Source: Sipunculus nudus
Lineage: Eukaryota > Annelida > Sipuncula > Golfingiida > Sipunculidae
Reading direction: 5' to 3'
DNA length: 64,000 bases
Assembly: GCA_026874595.1 (NCBI GenBank)
Contig: CM049317.1
Coordinates: 22,516,882 to 22,580,881, forward strand
The translations under genes and the position numbers were made by a program. Position 1 is the first letter of the stretch; each line of letters starts with the position of its first letter. The notes under the pieces were generated by a model. That model saw nothing but the letters and a program-made list of their open reading frames with translations. It was not told the origin of the DNA and did not search any database. This document shows positions 48,390-60,060 of the stretch, piece after piece.

Positions 48390-49054
48390 CAGTGAAAACT
48401 GGTCTAACGGACACCTCACTTAGGTCGAAAACTTGTTATAATAGAAAGATAGTTATGTCCCTTCAATATTCCCTATATGTTTTGTAAAAGCGGGACCTCT
48501 TTTAGGCGGACACCTCACTACTGCGGACAACGGACAGCAGATTTCAAATCAAACCAACATTCATAGAGTAAATGAACCTAACAAATACGGACACGATACG
48601 TCATCTTCGGTGGACGCTGATCACTCGCCCCGGGCAACATCAAATGCCCCGGTTCTGTTGTTGTTCCCGAGACTGGAACACAAAGGATTATGCAATCCCT
48701 AGTTGCTACCTTAATGCATGTAAGTGCTCCTGTCACGGTGTAGTGTGCTTACAAGATAAACACAGCAAGGATGAAGCGTTAAACATCGTGTCACTTTATT
48801 TCACGCAATCTTCGCATTTTAAACGTCTTCATTATCTTTTAGGTAATTGCTTGGGGACAGCTGATCCAGGATAGGTTTAGAAAATGCCACTTGATGGCAC
48901 CACGCGTACTCCTACGCGGGATCTTTCACTATCTGAGAAAGTCAAGCTTATTTGACTGAGTGAATCAGCGAAAAAGATCATACCCGCACTTTCAGAAGAA
49001 TTTAAGTGTGGCAAGATACAGGTTGTTTAAACACTTTTAGACCAGTTTTCACTG
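48390..49054 (+). mobile_element. Non-autonomous Tigger/pogo element with perfect 18-bp TIRs
   Basis: Both ends read CAGTGAAAACTGGTCTAA in inverted orientation, 18 of 18 identical, and TA flanks each side (48,388-48,389 and 49,055-49,056). Subterminal sequence with GCGGGACCTCT and GGCGGACACC is typical of pogo/Tigger ends. Near 48,890-49,020 the plus strand encodes a relic reading LSEKVKLI, stop, LSESAKKIIPALSEEFKCGK. This corresponds to the CENP-B-like helix-turn-helix (LSEKVxLI...G...ELAxEFGVGKTQ). No catalytic domain is present. The element lies at the left edge of copy C. Confidence 0.8.
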
Positions 49055-49085
49055 TATATATATGTGTATAATTATATCAGTACTA

Positions 49086-49127
49086 TAATATATATATATA
49101 AATAAATATATATATATATATATATAT
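49086..49127. repeat. (TA)n-rich microsatellite
   Basis: TA tracts separated by AAATAA, immediately right of the Tigger element; weak or absent in A and B. Confidence 0.85.
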
Positions 49128-50165
49128 TATATTTCTGAAAAAAAAATTAAACACAGAAAGCGGAGGGGAAGGTGAATTATCACAGATATCATGGAGTCAA
49201 AATTTATTTTATTGGTACCCTTACCTGACATGTTAAGTCAGATCCTTTTGTTTAAGGGAGTTAGGATATCAATGGTCAATACTACTCTAAAGCATTAACC
49301 TAGATAGGAAATATTCAGTTTATGACCACGTAAACCATGTAAGCATAATCTGGTGACCTTCAGGTCACGTAAATAATTGTACTGGCAAACGGATATTAAA
49401 TCATCACGAATAGGTAAGAGCTCTGTTTGTATTACATTCTGTACAATCTTCAAAGATTAAATCATTGGATTGGCAACCTATGTTGTGTTAAATGTAATTT
49501 ATCAAAGTAGTGTATGTGTATGTGGATTGAGTCGTGTATCAAGTACAAATTCCTGCAGCCTGGACGAGTAAGATTTCCTGTGTACGATATACCTTTTGTG
49601 TTCATCAGGGTAAATTAGATAAACCATTATACACATGTCTAATATTGGGTTCCACGGATTCAATATATTTGCATCAAATGATTCGTTGGAATTATGTCAC
49701 TCTAAACCTGTATAACCGATACCGAATTAAAATAAATTATATAGTTATATATTATTATATATTTATACTCTTCTTTAAATATTTCAATTACTGCATCTTA
49801 AGTCGACGTGTTTGCTCAATAACCTAAAAAGAGTTATAACCATAAAAATAACTGTATTCTTATAAAACACTCATTACAGGATAAAGAGGACAATGACCCC
49901 ATGATTCTGTAAACATAACATTACATAAACAATAACATTAATGTTATATATTACAATAATAATCAGGAACAAACAGAAATCAAATAAACATTCACAGATA
50001 CCGTTATTGACATAGAAAATAAAAATTAACACATGATAAAGACTATCAATGTGATGGATGATTGCTATAATGTATTGTCAAAACAAAAACGCCACCAACA
50101 ATCTAACATCCAGTTCATCCATATATATTTGTCATACAAATGCCCAGACATGGTTATTTACAGTC

Positions 50166-50271
50166 ATGTACCGTTTGATAATGCATGTGGGGCTAGCAGT
50201 CGGTCTCTTTGGTTTCTTCTGTGTCGATGTTGCTTTCACGGGTGCCAATGGTGCTTACACGGGTGGCAAAG
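50166..50271 (+). pseudogene. Orphan exon 1 (signal peptide) of lectin-like gene, copy C
   Basis: The open frame from ATG 50,166 begins MYRLIMHVGLAVGLFGFFC, continues VDVAFTGANGAYTGGK, and ends at the conserved donor AAAG|GTAACT in phase 1. With its longer hydrophobic core and the small-residue site TGANG, it looks like a good signal peptide, better than those in A or B. The extra 30 bp contain the near-repeats TTCACGGGTGCCAA and TTACACGGGTGGCAA, so slippage in either direction is possible. Its partner exons are missing here. It may be a dead fragment, or exon 1 of a gene whose first intron was expanded beyond the window. Confidence 0.62.
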
Positions 50272-50296
50272 GTAACTTGTTAACCTTTATATAAAA

Positions 50297-50297
<1 letters not shown>

Positions 50298-50355
<58 letters not shown>

Positions 50356-50493
50356 ACACGGTGAGAAATGACTGGTGGCCCGATCGTGGAAACGAACCCG
50401 CACGGCATGCACAGAAGTCCGGCATTCTAACCGCTTCGCCAGAAAAGCAAGCTTCTTTGACAAGGAAATTGGAACGCTTATATGTGCACCATG

Positions 50494-50540
<47 letters not shown>

Positions 50541-50678
50541 ACACGGTGAGAAATGACTGGTGGCCCGATCGTGGAAACGAACCCGCACGGCATGCACAGA
50601 AGTCCGGCATTCTAACCGCTTCGCCAGAAAAGCAAGCTTCTTTGACAAGGAAATTGGAACGCTTATATGTGCACCATG

Positions 50679-50747
<69 letters not shown>
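50298..50747 (-). repeat. Two tRNA-like SINE units interleaved with (TA)n
   Basis: Units at 50,351-50,498 and 50,536-50,683 are almost identical and separated by TA tracts (period about 185 bp), with further TA tracts on each side. On the minus strand each contains TGGCGAAGCGGTTAGAATGC, a good A-box, and GGGTTCGTTTCC, a B-box with one mismatch. The unit is therefore tRNA-derived. The ends begin TGTCA on both strands, giving a weak terminal inverted repeat. Confidence 0.7.
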
Positions 50748-50749
<2 letters not shown>

Positions 50750-50825
50750 GCGTGTAGCCGTGTTAGTCCCTCAGTGTATAGATAACAGGATGAAGACGCC
50801 TTAGTGTTGACTAACTGTTTAATTC

Positions 50826-50868
50826 AACCACGAGCTTTCGAAGCTTTATTACTTCTTCATCATGTGTC
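50826..50868 (-). ncRNA. Candidate degenerate hammerhead-ribozyme motif of the Penelope terminal repeat
   Basis: On the minus strand, ATGATGA is followed by GAAG...CTTC (a possible stem II) and GAAAGC, resembling the hammerhead core CUGAUGA-stem II-GAAA. The first core base, C, is A here, so the copy is probably inactive. Penelope-like elements are known to carry hammerheads in their terminal repeats. Stems I and III were not established. Confidence 0.3.
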
Positions 50869-50892
50869 AAGTGGAAAGGTATAGAAATCGGC

Positions 50893-50896
50893 TATA

Positions 50897-50945
<49 letters not shown>
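50893..50945. repeat. (TA)n(TG)n microsatellite inside Penelope 3' region
   Basis: TA tract followed by a TG tract, splitting the terminal-repeat-like end from the rest of the element. Confidence 0.9.
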
Positions 50946-52846
50946 TAGATAAACAATTTCTAATGACCATAATGCATGGTATAGTGTAATGGATTTATGA
51001 TTGGCTACTCTGAATATGTATCATGTTGACCCAGGTTCCGAGTGTGTTATTTACCCATAATGCTAGGTTATGAGTGTCCGGGTTATGTTGAGTTCATGTC
51101 CTCTGACACAATAAAGGTTTAAAGTTCATTATGCTCATCGGTTTAATGTTGATGATGATTGACGACTAATGTGGTGGCGATCTGGTTGTGCAAGTCCATG
51201 ATTATAAATAGAGGTAATCCACATGTAAATGGTGTATTAATGATATATTAAATAGTCTGTATCAGAAAGTTTACGTATAAGATGATGACGTTTCTCGATT
51301 ACTTGATATTATTATTGTGCGTAAGCCTTAGAGGTGATCTCACAACACGGCGGTATCAGTGGCGGGAATGTGCACGTATGCATGAGGAATGACGTCACGT
51401 CATTATCAATATGGAGGGGTCGTTCGGTGCTATTAATATTATGGTATGTCTCAATGTCTGTAGTGTGCCATGAAACCGGCATCGCGATTTAATCCTTTCC
51501 TTATGGTGTCAAATTTATCAATCTGTCGTTGTCGTGTGTCTGTAAGGTGGCCCTTTAGAACGCAAATCGGCATGCATTCAGGCGAGTGTTCCTGTTGAGA
51601 AAAATGTTCTACGACCGGTAAGTTAGTGTCAGCGCTTTAATGGACTGTCTGTGGCCATTTATTCTGAGACTTTTGCATTAGGCGGGTTTCGCCTATATAA
51701 ATAACTCCTGGACATATTTTACCTGGAATGGTGGTATAGACTACACCTTTACTGGTGCAGTCAAAGTGTCCCTAAAATAGTGTTTGGCACCATGGATAAT
51801 TAGGGTTTCCTTGCGGACTATGAGTGGGCATGTGCGACAGCGCGGTCTTTTACATGGGAATGTACCGTTAGTGTTATCATATCTGAAGCTTTGATTTTGT
51901 ACTAATTTTTTTATGTAGATTATGGGGTTGTCTAAAAGACAGGAGTGGTGTGTCAGGAAAGAGGGGGTATAATGTAGGGTCCGATTCTAATAAAGGTTGT
52001 AGATCATGGATAATTCTTTTAGAGGTTTTAGTATAAGGGGATGATATGTTGTTACTAACGGTGTGCGATGGTTTTCTATTTTGATTTTTGGAGCGAGTAG
52101 AGAGCTGCGTGAAATTTTAGTGGCTTTTCCAATTTGTTTTTTTCTACTGTTTTCTGTTTGTACCCCATATTGATAAAAATATTTTGTAGTTTCGCAATGT
52201 TTCGATTTCTATCGGATATGTCGGAACATGTCCTATTGTATCTTATGGCTTGGCTGAATATATTGGATTTACCAACATGGGGTGGGTAAAACCTAGTAGG
52301 ATGGATATAATTATACCTGTCGGTGGGTTTGCGGTAAATAGATGTGTGAATGTTGTCATCTGTTAATTTTACTGTGGTGTCAAGGAAATTAAATTTATCT
52401 ACGGAGTACTCCATTTTGAATTTTATGTCGGGGTGAAAATTATGGAAATCGCTATAAAATTTTAATAGGTTTTCACGACCATGATGCCATATAAGAAATA
52501 TATCGTCGATGTAACGTAGGTAGAGTAGGGGTTTAAATGTTTGTTGATCAAGAAAATTTCTTCCATGGAAATCATAAATGTGTTTGCATATTGTGGCGCC
52601 ATGCGTGTACCCATGGCTGTTCCCATCATCTGAAGATAAATCTCATTGTTGAAGCTAAAATAATTATGGATGAGAATAAATTCCGCTAGTTTTTTTACGA
52701 CTGATGGGGCTGTCGCGTTTTCGGTATGAAATTTTGTGAGTAATTTTAAAGATGCGGCAAGCCCGTCATTATGGGGGATATTGGTGTTAAAGGATTCCAC
52801 ATCAAGAGTTGCTAAGATAGGATGTGGATGTGACGTTAGTCTCTTT

Positions 52847-53272
52847 TTACAAAGGATGTGGTAGGATTATGTCTAGAGGAGAAATGTATTTATTTTTGGC
52901 CGTTGTATGCTTGTGGTCATTTGTTAAGATCTGTATTGAGTTTATATGTTTTATCCTGTTGTAAGTTTTGACGGATTGTTCTATCATGTATTCTTTAACA
53001 GTCGGTGTGTTTGTGCGTGCTCTTATTTTTGATGTTTTAGTGAACCTACTAACTCTTAAGGCTGCTCTAAGGGCTTTATTTTGTTGAACTTCTAGTTCAT
53101 ATAAGTGTGTCTTAGCTGCGCCTAAGAAAGCTATGGATCCGCATATGTCTATAGGGCGGATCCATTGTTTATATAGGTGTGCAGCTGTCTCCAGTTTAGG
53201 TCCGCCCTTCTTATAGCACACAGCTATAGAGCATTCCCTGCAAACAATAATGCGTTCTAAAAACGTCCTCAC
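52847..53272 (-). mobile_element. LINE C-terminal fragment
   Basis: A 141-codon minus-strand open frame containing LYKQWIRPIDICGSIAFLGA, AAKTHLYELEVQQNKALR and TNTPTVKEYM. This matches the post-RT region of Jockey-type LINEs (LYKSLIRPxLxYGSxxW...L..LQxxQNKALR). It has no catalytic box. It directly abuts the Penelope remnant on one side and the 187-bp satellite on the other, so it is a broken piece, not a gene. Confidence 0.68.
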
Positions 53273-53279
53273 AACGTTT

Positions 53280-56200
53280 TAGTTAGGTTCGGATAACATT
53301 ATTTTGAAACGTTCTGTGCACGCAAAAATGTATGGTTTTATGTACGGACTGTGAACGTAAAATCAGACGTTCGTTGCCGTTGTTTTTGTTACGTGTTTGC
53401 AACGTTTTATCAAGTCGTTGTAGTTATGTTAAGAATACGTCTAATAAACGTTTGCTCCTAGTACAATGCTAACGTGTAAGCAACATTTCTGTTCAAACGT
53501 TCTGTGCACGCAAAAATGTATGGTTTTATGTACGGTTTGTGAACGTAAAATCAAACGTTCGCTGTCGTAGTTTTTATAACGTGTTTGCAACAGTCATCAA
53601 GTCGTTGTAGTAATGTTAGGAAAACGTCTGATAAACGTTCGCTTTTAGTATAATGCCAACGTGTAAGCAACATTTCTGTTAAAACGTTCTGTGCACGCAA
53701 AAATGTATGGTTTTGTGTACGGACTTTGAACATAAAATCAAACGTTCGTTGTCGTAGTTTTTATAACGTGTTTGCAAAGGTCATCAAGTCGTTGTAATTA
53801 TGTTAAGAATACGCCTTATAAACGTTTGCTATAAGTATAATGCTAATGTGTAAGCAATATTTCTGTTAAAACGTTCTGTGCACGCAAAAATGTATGGTTT
53901 TATGTACGGACTGTGAACATAAAATCAAACGTTCGTTGTCGTTGTTTTTATTACGTGTTTGCAACGGTCATCAAGTCGTTGTAGTAATGTTAGGAAAACG
54001 TCTCATAAACGTTTGCTCCTAGTACAATGCTAATGTGTAAGCAACATTTCTGTTCAAACGTTTTGTGTACGCAAAAATGTATGGTTTTATGTACGGTCTG
54101 TGAACGTAAAATCAAACGTTCGTTGTCGTAGTTTTTATAACGTGTTTGCAACGGTCATCAAGTCGTTGTAATTATGTTAAGAATACGCCTTATAAACGTT
54201 TGCTATAAGTATAATGCTAATGTGTAAGCAATATTTCTGTTAAAACGTTCTGTGCACGCAAAAATGTATGGTTTTATGTACGGACTGTGAACATAAAATC
54301 AAACGTTCGTTGTCGTTGTTTTTATTACGTGTTTGCAACGGTCATCAAGTCGTTGTAGTAATGTTAGGAAAACGTCTGATAAACGTTCGCTATTAGTATA
54401 ATGCTAACGTGTAAGCAACATTTCTGTTAAAACGTTCTGTGCACGCAAAAATGTATGGTTTTGTGTACGGACTTTGAACATAAAATCAAACGTTCGTTGT
54501 CGTGGTTTTCAGTACGTGTTTGCAACGGTCATCAAGTCGTTGTAATTATGTTAAGAATACGCCTTATAAACGTTTGCTATAAGTATAATGCTAATGTGTA
54601 AGCAACATTTATGTTAAAACGTTCTGTGCACGCAAAAATGTATGGTTTTATGTACGGACTGTGAACGTAAAATCAAACGTTCTTTGTCGTTTTTATTACG
54701 TGTTTGCGACGTTCATCAAGTCGTTGTAGTAATGTTAGGAAAACGTCTGATAAACGTTCGCTTTTAGTATAATGCCAACGTGTAAGCAACATTTCTGTTA
54801 AAACGTTCTGTGCACGCAAAAATATATGGTTTTGTGTACGGACTTTGAACATAAAATCAAACGTTCGTTGTCGTAGTTTTTATAACGTGTTTGCAACGGT
54901 CATCAAGTCGTTGTAATTATGTTAAGAATACGCCTTATAAACGTTTGCTATAAGTATAATGCTAATGTGTAAGCAATATTTCTGTTAAAACGTTCTGTGC
55001 ACGCAAAAATGTATGGTTTTATGTACGGACTGTGAACATAAAATCAAACGTTCGTTGTCGTTGTTTTTATTACGTGTTTGCAACGTTCATCAAGTCGTTG
55101 TAGTAATGTTAGGAAAACGTCTCATAAACGTTTGCTCCTAGTACAATGCTAATGTGTAAGCAACATTTCTGTTCAAACGTTTTGTGTACGCAAAAATGTA
55201 TGGTTTTATGTACGGTCTGTGAACGTAAAATCAAACGTTCGTTGTCGTAGTTTTTATAACGTGTTTGCAACGGTCATCAAGTCGTTGTAGTAATGTTAGG
55301 AAAACGTCTGATAAACGTTCGCTATTAGTATAATGCTAACGTGTAAGCAACATTTCTGTTAAAACGTTCTGTGCACGCAAAAATGTATGGTTTTGTGTAC
55401 GGACTTTGAACATAAAATCAAACGTTTGTTGTCGTGGTTTTCAGTACGTGTTTGCAACGGTCATCAAGTCGTTGTAATTATGTTAAGAATACGCCTTATA
55501 AACGTTTGCTATAAGTATAATGCTAATGTGTAAGCAACATTTATGTTAAAACGTTCTGTGCACGCAAAAATGTATGGTTTTATGTACGGACTGTGAACGT
55601 AAAATCAAACGTTCTTTGTCGTTTTTATTACGTGTTTGCGACGTTCATCAAGTCGTTGTAGTAATGTTAGGAAAACGTCTCATAAACGTTTGCTGTTAGT
55701 ATAATGCTAACGTGTAAGCAACATTTCTGTTAAAACGTTTTGTGCACGCAAAAATGTATGGTTTTGTGTACGGACTTTGAACATAAAATAAAACGTTTGT
55801 TGTCGTTGTTTTTATTACATTTTTGCAACGTTTCATCAAGTCGTTGTAGTTACGTTAAGAATACGTGTCATAAACGTTTGGTCTTTGTATAATGCTAACG
55901 TGTAGGAAACATTTCCGTTAAAACGTTCTGTGCACGCAAAAATGTATGGTTTTATGTACGGACTTTGAACGCGAAGCCAAACGTTCTTTGTTGCGTTTTT
56001 ATAACGTGTCCGCAATGTTTCATATAATCGTTGCAGTAATGTTGGGAATACGTCTAACCAACGTTTGCGCTTAGTTATAATGATAGCATGTAAGCAACGT
56101 TTCTGTTAAAACGTTCTAAGCACATACAAATGTATGGTTTTTTTTTGTACGGACTTTGAATGTAAAACCAAACGTCCTTTGTCATCGTTTTTATTACGTA

Positions 56201-56680
56201 CCTGCAATGTTTCATTAAATGATTGTAGTTATGTTTGGAATACGTCTCACCGACGTTTGTTCTTAGGTATAATGATAACATGTTAGAAACGTTTCTGTTA
56301 GAACGTTCTTAGCACATACTAATGTATGGTTTTATGTACGGACTTTGATCGTAAACCCTAACGTTCTTCATAGTTTTTATTTCTTGTATGAAAAGTTTCA
56401 CTTTATCTTTGTAGATACGCTGGGAATGTCTCATACATATTTGCTCTTAGTTTAATAAAGTGTTAGCAACATTTTTGATAACGTTCTTTGGTCACATAAA
56501 TGTGGTTTTATCTACGGTATATTTAACGTAAGATAACACCTTCTTTGTCGACGATTTTCTCATGAATCTACAACGTTTCACAATGTTGTTGCAGTTACGT
56601 TGGGAATACATCCCATCAATGTTTGCTCCTAAGTATAATGATAACATATTAACGAAATTCTTAAAACATAAAAAATGTAT
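53280..56680. repeat. 187-bp satellite array, about 18 units, with higher-order blocks
   Basis: Tandem unit of about 187 bp containing AACGTTCTGTGCACGCAAAA, TGTATGGTTTT, GTACGGACTGTGAACGT, TCAAGTCGTTGTAGT and GTGTAAGCAACATTTCTG. Unit starts fall at about 53,310, 53,498, 53,684, 53,872, 54,059 and 54,246, then continue to about 56,480. The centre is homogeneous; the last three or four units (56,100-56,680) are progressively diverged. AACGTT and related palindromes recur. No protein or RNA gene is visible. Confidence 0.95.
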
Positions 56681-59014
56681 TGCTAAGGTACAAAAATACC
56701 GGAAAAGGGGAAAGTGCTCAATGCCTGTATACTCGATTTATCCTAATATTTGTTCACTGGAGTAAGTCCATTGAAAAATTGTCTATATCAAGTTAACATT
56801 AATTCTGTTAAACAGTTTCGAGTATTTTAACCAATATCTTGATGATTCAACAAGTTATCAACATGTTGACAATTCTTATGATCTGTCACCGACCGTGTGA
56901 ACCGGCATGATTTATCCATATACATTAATACATTTTAAAAGAAAGTACATTGTACTTTATTTATACAGCACAGAGTAGGCTTTCATATAACTGGCAATAC
57001 TTCAGCTTCTGAATAGACCGCAGGTGTATTTTCCATTTCAGTCTGTGGAAGACATTTTCAATGAAGTGTTAAAATTGATGAGTGCATGTGCATAGCTTTA
57101 ATCATAAATCTGACCATGACACTGGTTTCCAGTCATATCTATTGTTTTCCGGCAAAAAATAGGAGATCATCCATTTGTCAAATCCATTTACCAACAGAAA
57201 GGTACCAACCAAACGTTCTCTTCATGTATTCAACAAAATACTAAAAGACATTAAAATTATTTATTTATTGTACAACAGAGTCAGAGTACTTGTAGTACTC
57301 TCAGAGTTCAAGTATTTCTGTGTTATACCACTCTTGGTCCCTCTCAGCCTTTCTTCTTTCAGGTTTTACACGGCCTGTAAAAGAAAAGTAAGTTAATTGT
57401 AATATATATAATATATATATGTTCAATTACTTTAAATCGACTTCATCTATTTTGTATTCAGTAATTTCATAAGATCTTTGTTAAAGTTGCTCGTACTCTT
57501 CAAGTATTGGGAACAATACAAATCCTATTTTTATATATATTTATAGTCCAATACTTATTTAATGGCAGGAAAACATAGCATTCCTGCAAACTGTCTTACA
57601 GGACCCCCTTCCCCTTTATTCATGCATAACGACATACAGCGAACAACTATAGGTGTTTCTACACTGCAAAAGTCACCCAGGCATCATTCCAGCTGACTAA
57701 TATATTGGTACTGGCTACAATATTTTTCGTACTGGTTGTCTTGAGGAACTCTACAAATTCTGTAAAATAAGCCAAAAAAGCCATAGTGACCTTATCACCC
57801 ATGTGGTGATCCAATGATTACAATTAGTGCCCTGCAATACATCCAAATTCCACAGGTTGAGTGAATGAAAATTTGTAACAGAAATTTAAACACATGGATC
57901 TCAACTTGTAATTAATGGATTAGTAATTTCAATAAATGAGTTAATACTATTCTGTCCAAAAAGTGTGAAATGGGCAAAATGATAATTAAAAAAAAATTGA
58001 TATGGTCAATCTCTACCCAGGTCTGAAAAAAGAATGTCCGAGGTTAAAACCCATTGATTAACCATTAAGTACTATATAATATATGCTGAAACTTCAATTG
58101 CTTTTTCCGTTTGTGTTTTTTTACAAAACAAATGACGCTCATGGTTCATGACACTCAGCATGGTGACATGCTGACAATATGTCCATGCACAGGCAACAAA
58201 TTAAGATAATATAGGTGGTATCATCATTCATGCATATTAGCATAAGTTCATCAAGACTCATTAGCACACCAAATTTGATGAAAATCCATCCAGCCATTTA
58301 TGAGGAATCCGGCAATTTGGGTGTAATTTGCATTATTTCTGGGTGCTCAAACATGCTCCGCAACTCTTCACAGTGACCTGATATTAGCATGACGCTACAT
58401 CCCCATTAAAAATCTTGGACAAAATTCTGGGTTCCTCCCACCCTACTGCTACTTAATAGGCCATCATTGAGGTAATCAGTTGATACAGACCTGATCAGCA
58501 GTGTGATAATGATCCCAGTGGGGAGCCATTAATCACTGCCGAACTACTTTTTTTTGGTTTGGGGTGGGGGGTTGAAAGGGACGGGGAGAAAAGCTTGTCA
58601 ATTTTGCTTCATAAAGTTTTATGGAATACAAATGGGGGAAAATATTTTTGATCAAGACATGCTCAGGAGTCACAGAGTTTATTGTTTAGAGCAAGGGAAA
58701 TAGAATGTGTTCCTAAAAGAAACAGTGTGAGTATCTAGATAGTGTAGAAAAACATGACTACATGGGACAATTATGATTGCACAAACTGGTCCCACAAATC
58801 ATGCCAAACAGTGACAACTTTTGGAAAGAGGAAATACTGTGCACAATGCTTGAAATGACTTGGATCATGTTTACGACACGTGGTTGCATTTTTAAATCAA
58901 TGTCAACCCAATATGCATGGTATAGGTAGACTACAATGAGACCTAAATTATTTAGGTATGTTTGCTATAGAGACTTAATTTGGATCTATAATGTCCTCAG
59001 TCAGCTTTATTTCC
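56681..59014. other. No recognisable feature
   Basis: AT-rich sequence with only short, unsupported open frames. Confidence 0.5.
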
Positions 59015-59190
59015 CAGGAGCGGATCAATGGGGAGGGTCCAAGGGGGCCCGGACCCCCCCCCCCCTTTTTAAGGGTTTCCGACCTATTTTTGCGGCCCCT
59101 TTTTCGAACCTGGGGACCTTTTTTTTAGCTTTTGTCATTTGTCCTCTTGTGTTGGACCCCTCCTTTTCCTAAATCCTGGATCCGCCCCTG
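59015..59190. mobile_element. Short MITE with CAGGGGCGGATCC-type ends
   Basis: The left end reads CAGGAGCGGATCAATGGGG. The reverse complement of the right end reads CAGGGGCGGATCCAGGATTT. Length is about 176 bp, with no coding. It contains a run of 13 C near 59,055 and the text GGGGGCCCGGACCCCC. The termini resemble hAT-type MITEs, but I could not find an 8-bp target duplication. Confidence 0.6.
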
Positions 59191-60060
59191 TTTCTTAGGT
59201 AAGAAGGAGGAGATTATGATACAGGCAGGACCATAATGGATTATAGGGAGTTTATGTTGATATGGCATCAGATGAAGTATTAATAGTAAAACTATAGTGT
59301 TTTGTAGTTGTATTTTTGTATGTTTGTGTCTGAATTATGAGAATGAAAGCGAGGTAGTTAATGTTTAAGTTAGTACTTTGCAATGATGCAACAAATATAT
59401 TCTAATTATGAGTTGTCTCAATGATATTAACTGATTATGTGTGTAAGCTGACACTGTATAAATGAATTTATAATAATAGTCAACGCAAAGTGCTGTGTTA
59501 ATTCAAACAACAATGTTGTTCTTTATTTCTTTTAAACTATATTTATCGCAATTTTAGAAGTTTTCATCCTATATCCCTGATTTCAAAAGTGCTAGAATAT
59601 AGTACATAGTGTTTTACTGTATAATAATTTTAGGTTTACACTTTACAAATGTACTTAGCTTATCAATTTCATATAGTACTGATTTTTTACGAGCCAATGT
59701 TTATCAGCTGAATAATTATATGCACAAGATACATACTTATTTATTAAAGGGTGTGCTATCATGATTCTTTAGGTCTTTAATGAAAAGTGATGCTCTTATG
59801 TATTAAAATATTTTAAAGTTAATTTATAAGTTCTAGATCTTTGCAAGTGCTTGAATATAATATCTGTGACAGTGCTCCAATGTAGTTATAACTATTTTTC
59901 TGTGAGATTTATGTATATTTATGTATTAATGTGTGTCTGCCTCATGATTGTGAATTATGACTATTAAAATGGTTTCGTTCAGTGTTAAGGGTGCCCAATC
60001 ACCTATAAAGCATGTTGAATTTACATGAAAAATAGCTTCCTCCCTTTAAAATAATTGTAT
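59191..60060. other. No recognisable feature
   Basis: AT-rich sequence without a supported gene or repeat. Confidence 0.5.

Larger units (their letters stand above)
48390..50290 (+). repeat. Segmental copy C: upstream region and exon 1 only
   Basis: Aligns to 17,831-19,310 (A) and 33,510-35,070 (B) with visibly lower identity than A to B. It begins with the Tigger element and ends at the (TA)n tract in intron 1. No exon 2-6 homologue is visible in the remaining 13.7 kb, so within this window it is a 5' fragment. Confidence 0.85.
50748..52835 (-). mobile_element. Penelope-like retroelement, 5'-truncated, with YIDD and GIY-YIG
   Basis: Minus-strand element. From 52,835 downward: SFNTNIPHNDG, MGTAMGTRMAPQYANTFM, then RYIDDIFLIWHHG after a frameshift (catalytic YIDD at 52,502-52,513), and FNFLDTTV with YRKPTDRYNYIHPT (52,076-52,414). 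After further frameshifts comes CPGVIYIGETRLMQKSQNKW (51,650-51,720), the GIY-YIG endonuclease signature. Next is a C-terminal block with EHFSQQEHSPECMPI and QIDKFDTIRKG (about 51,480-51,640). This RT plus GIY-YIG order is diagnostic of Penelope-like elements. The 3' end (50,748-50,890) with CGTGTAGCCGTGTTAGTCCC is terminal-repeat-like and abuts (TA)n. Stops and frameshifts make it inactive; the N-terminal RT region is missing. Confidence 0.85.

Noticed and set aside
52847-53272. Host gene of 141 codons on the minus strand
   Set aside because: The motifs match the C-terminal region of LINE reverse transcriptases, and the frame is flanked by other repeats.
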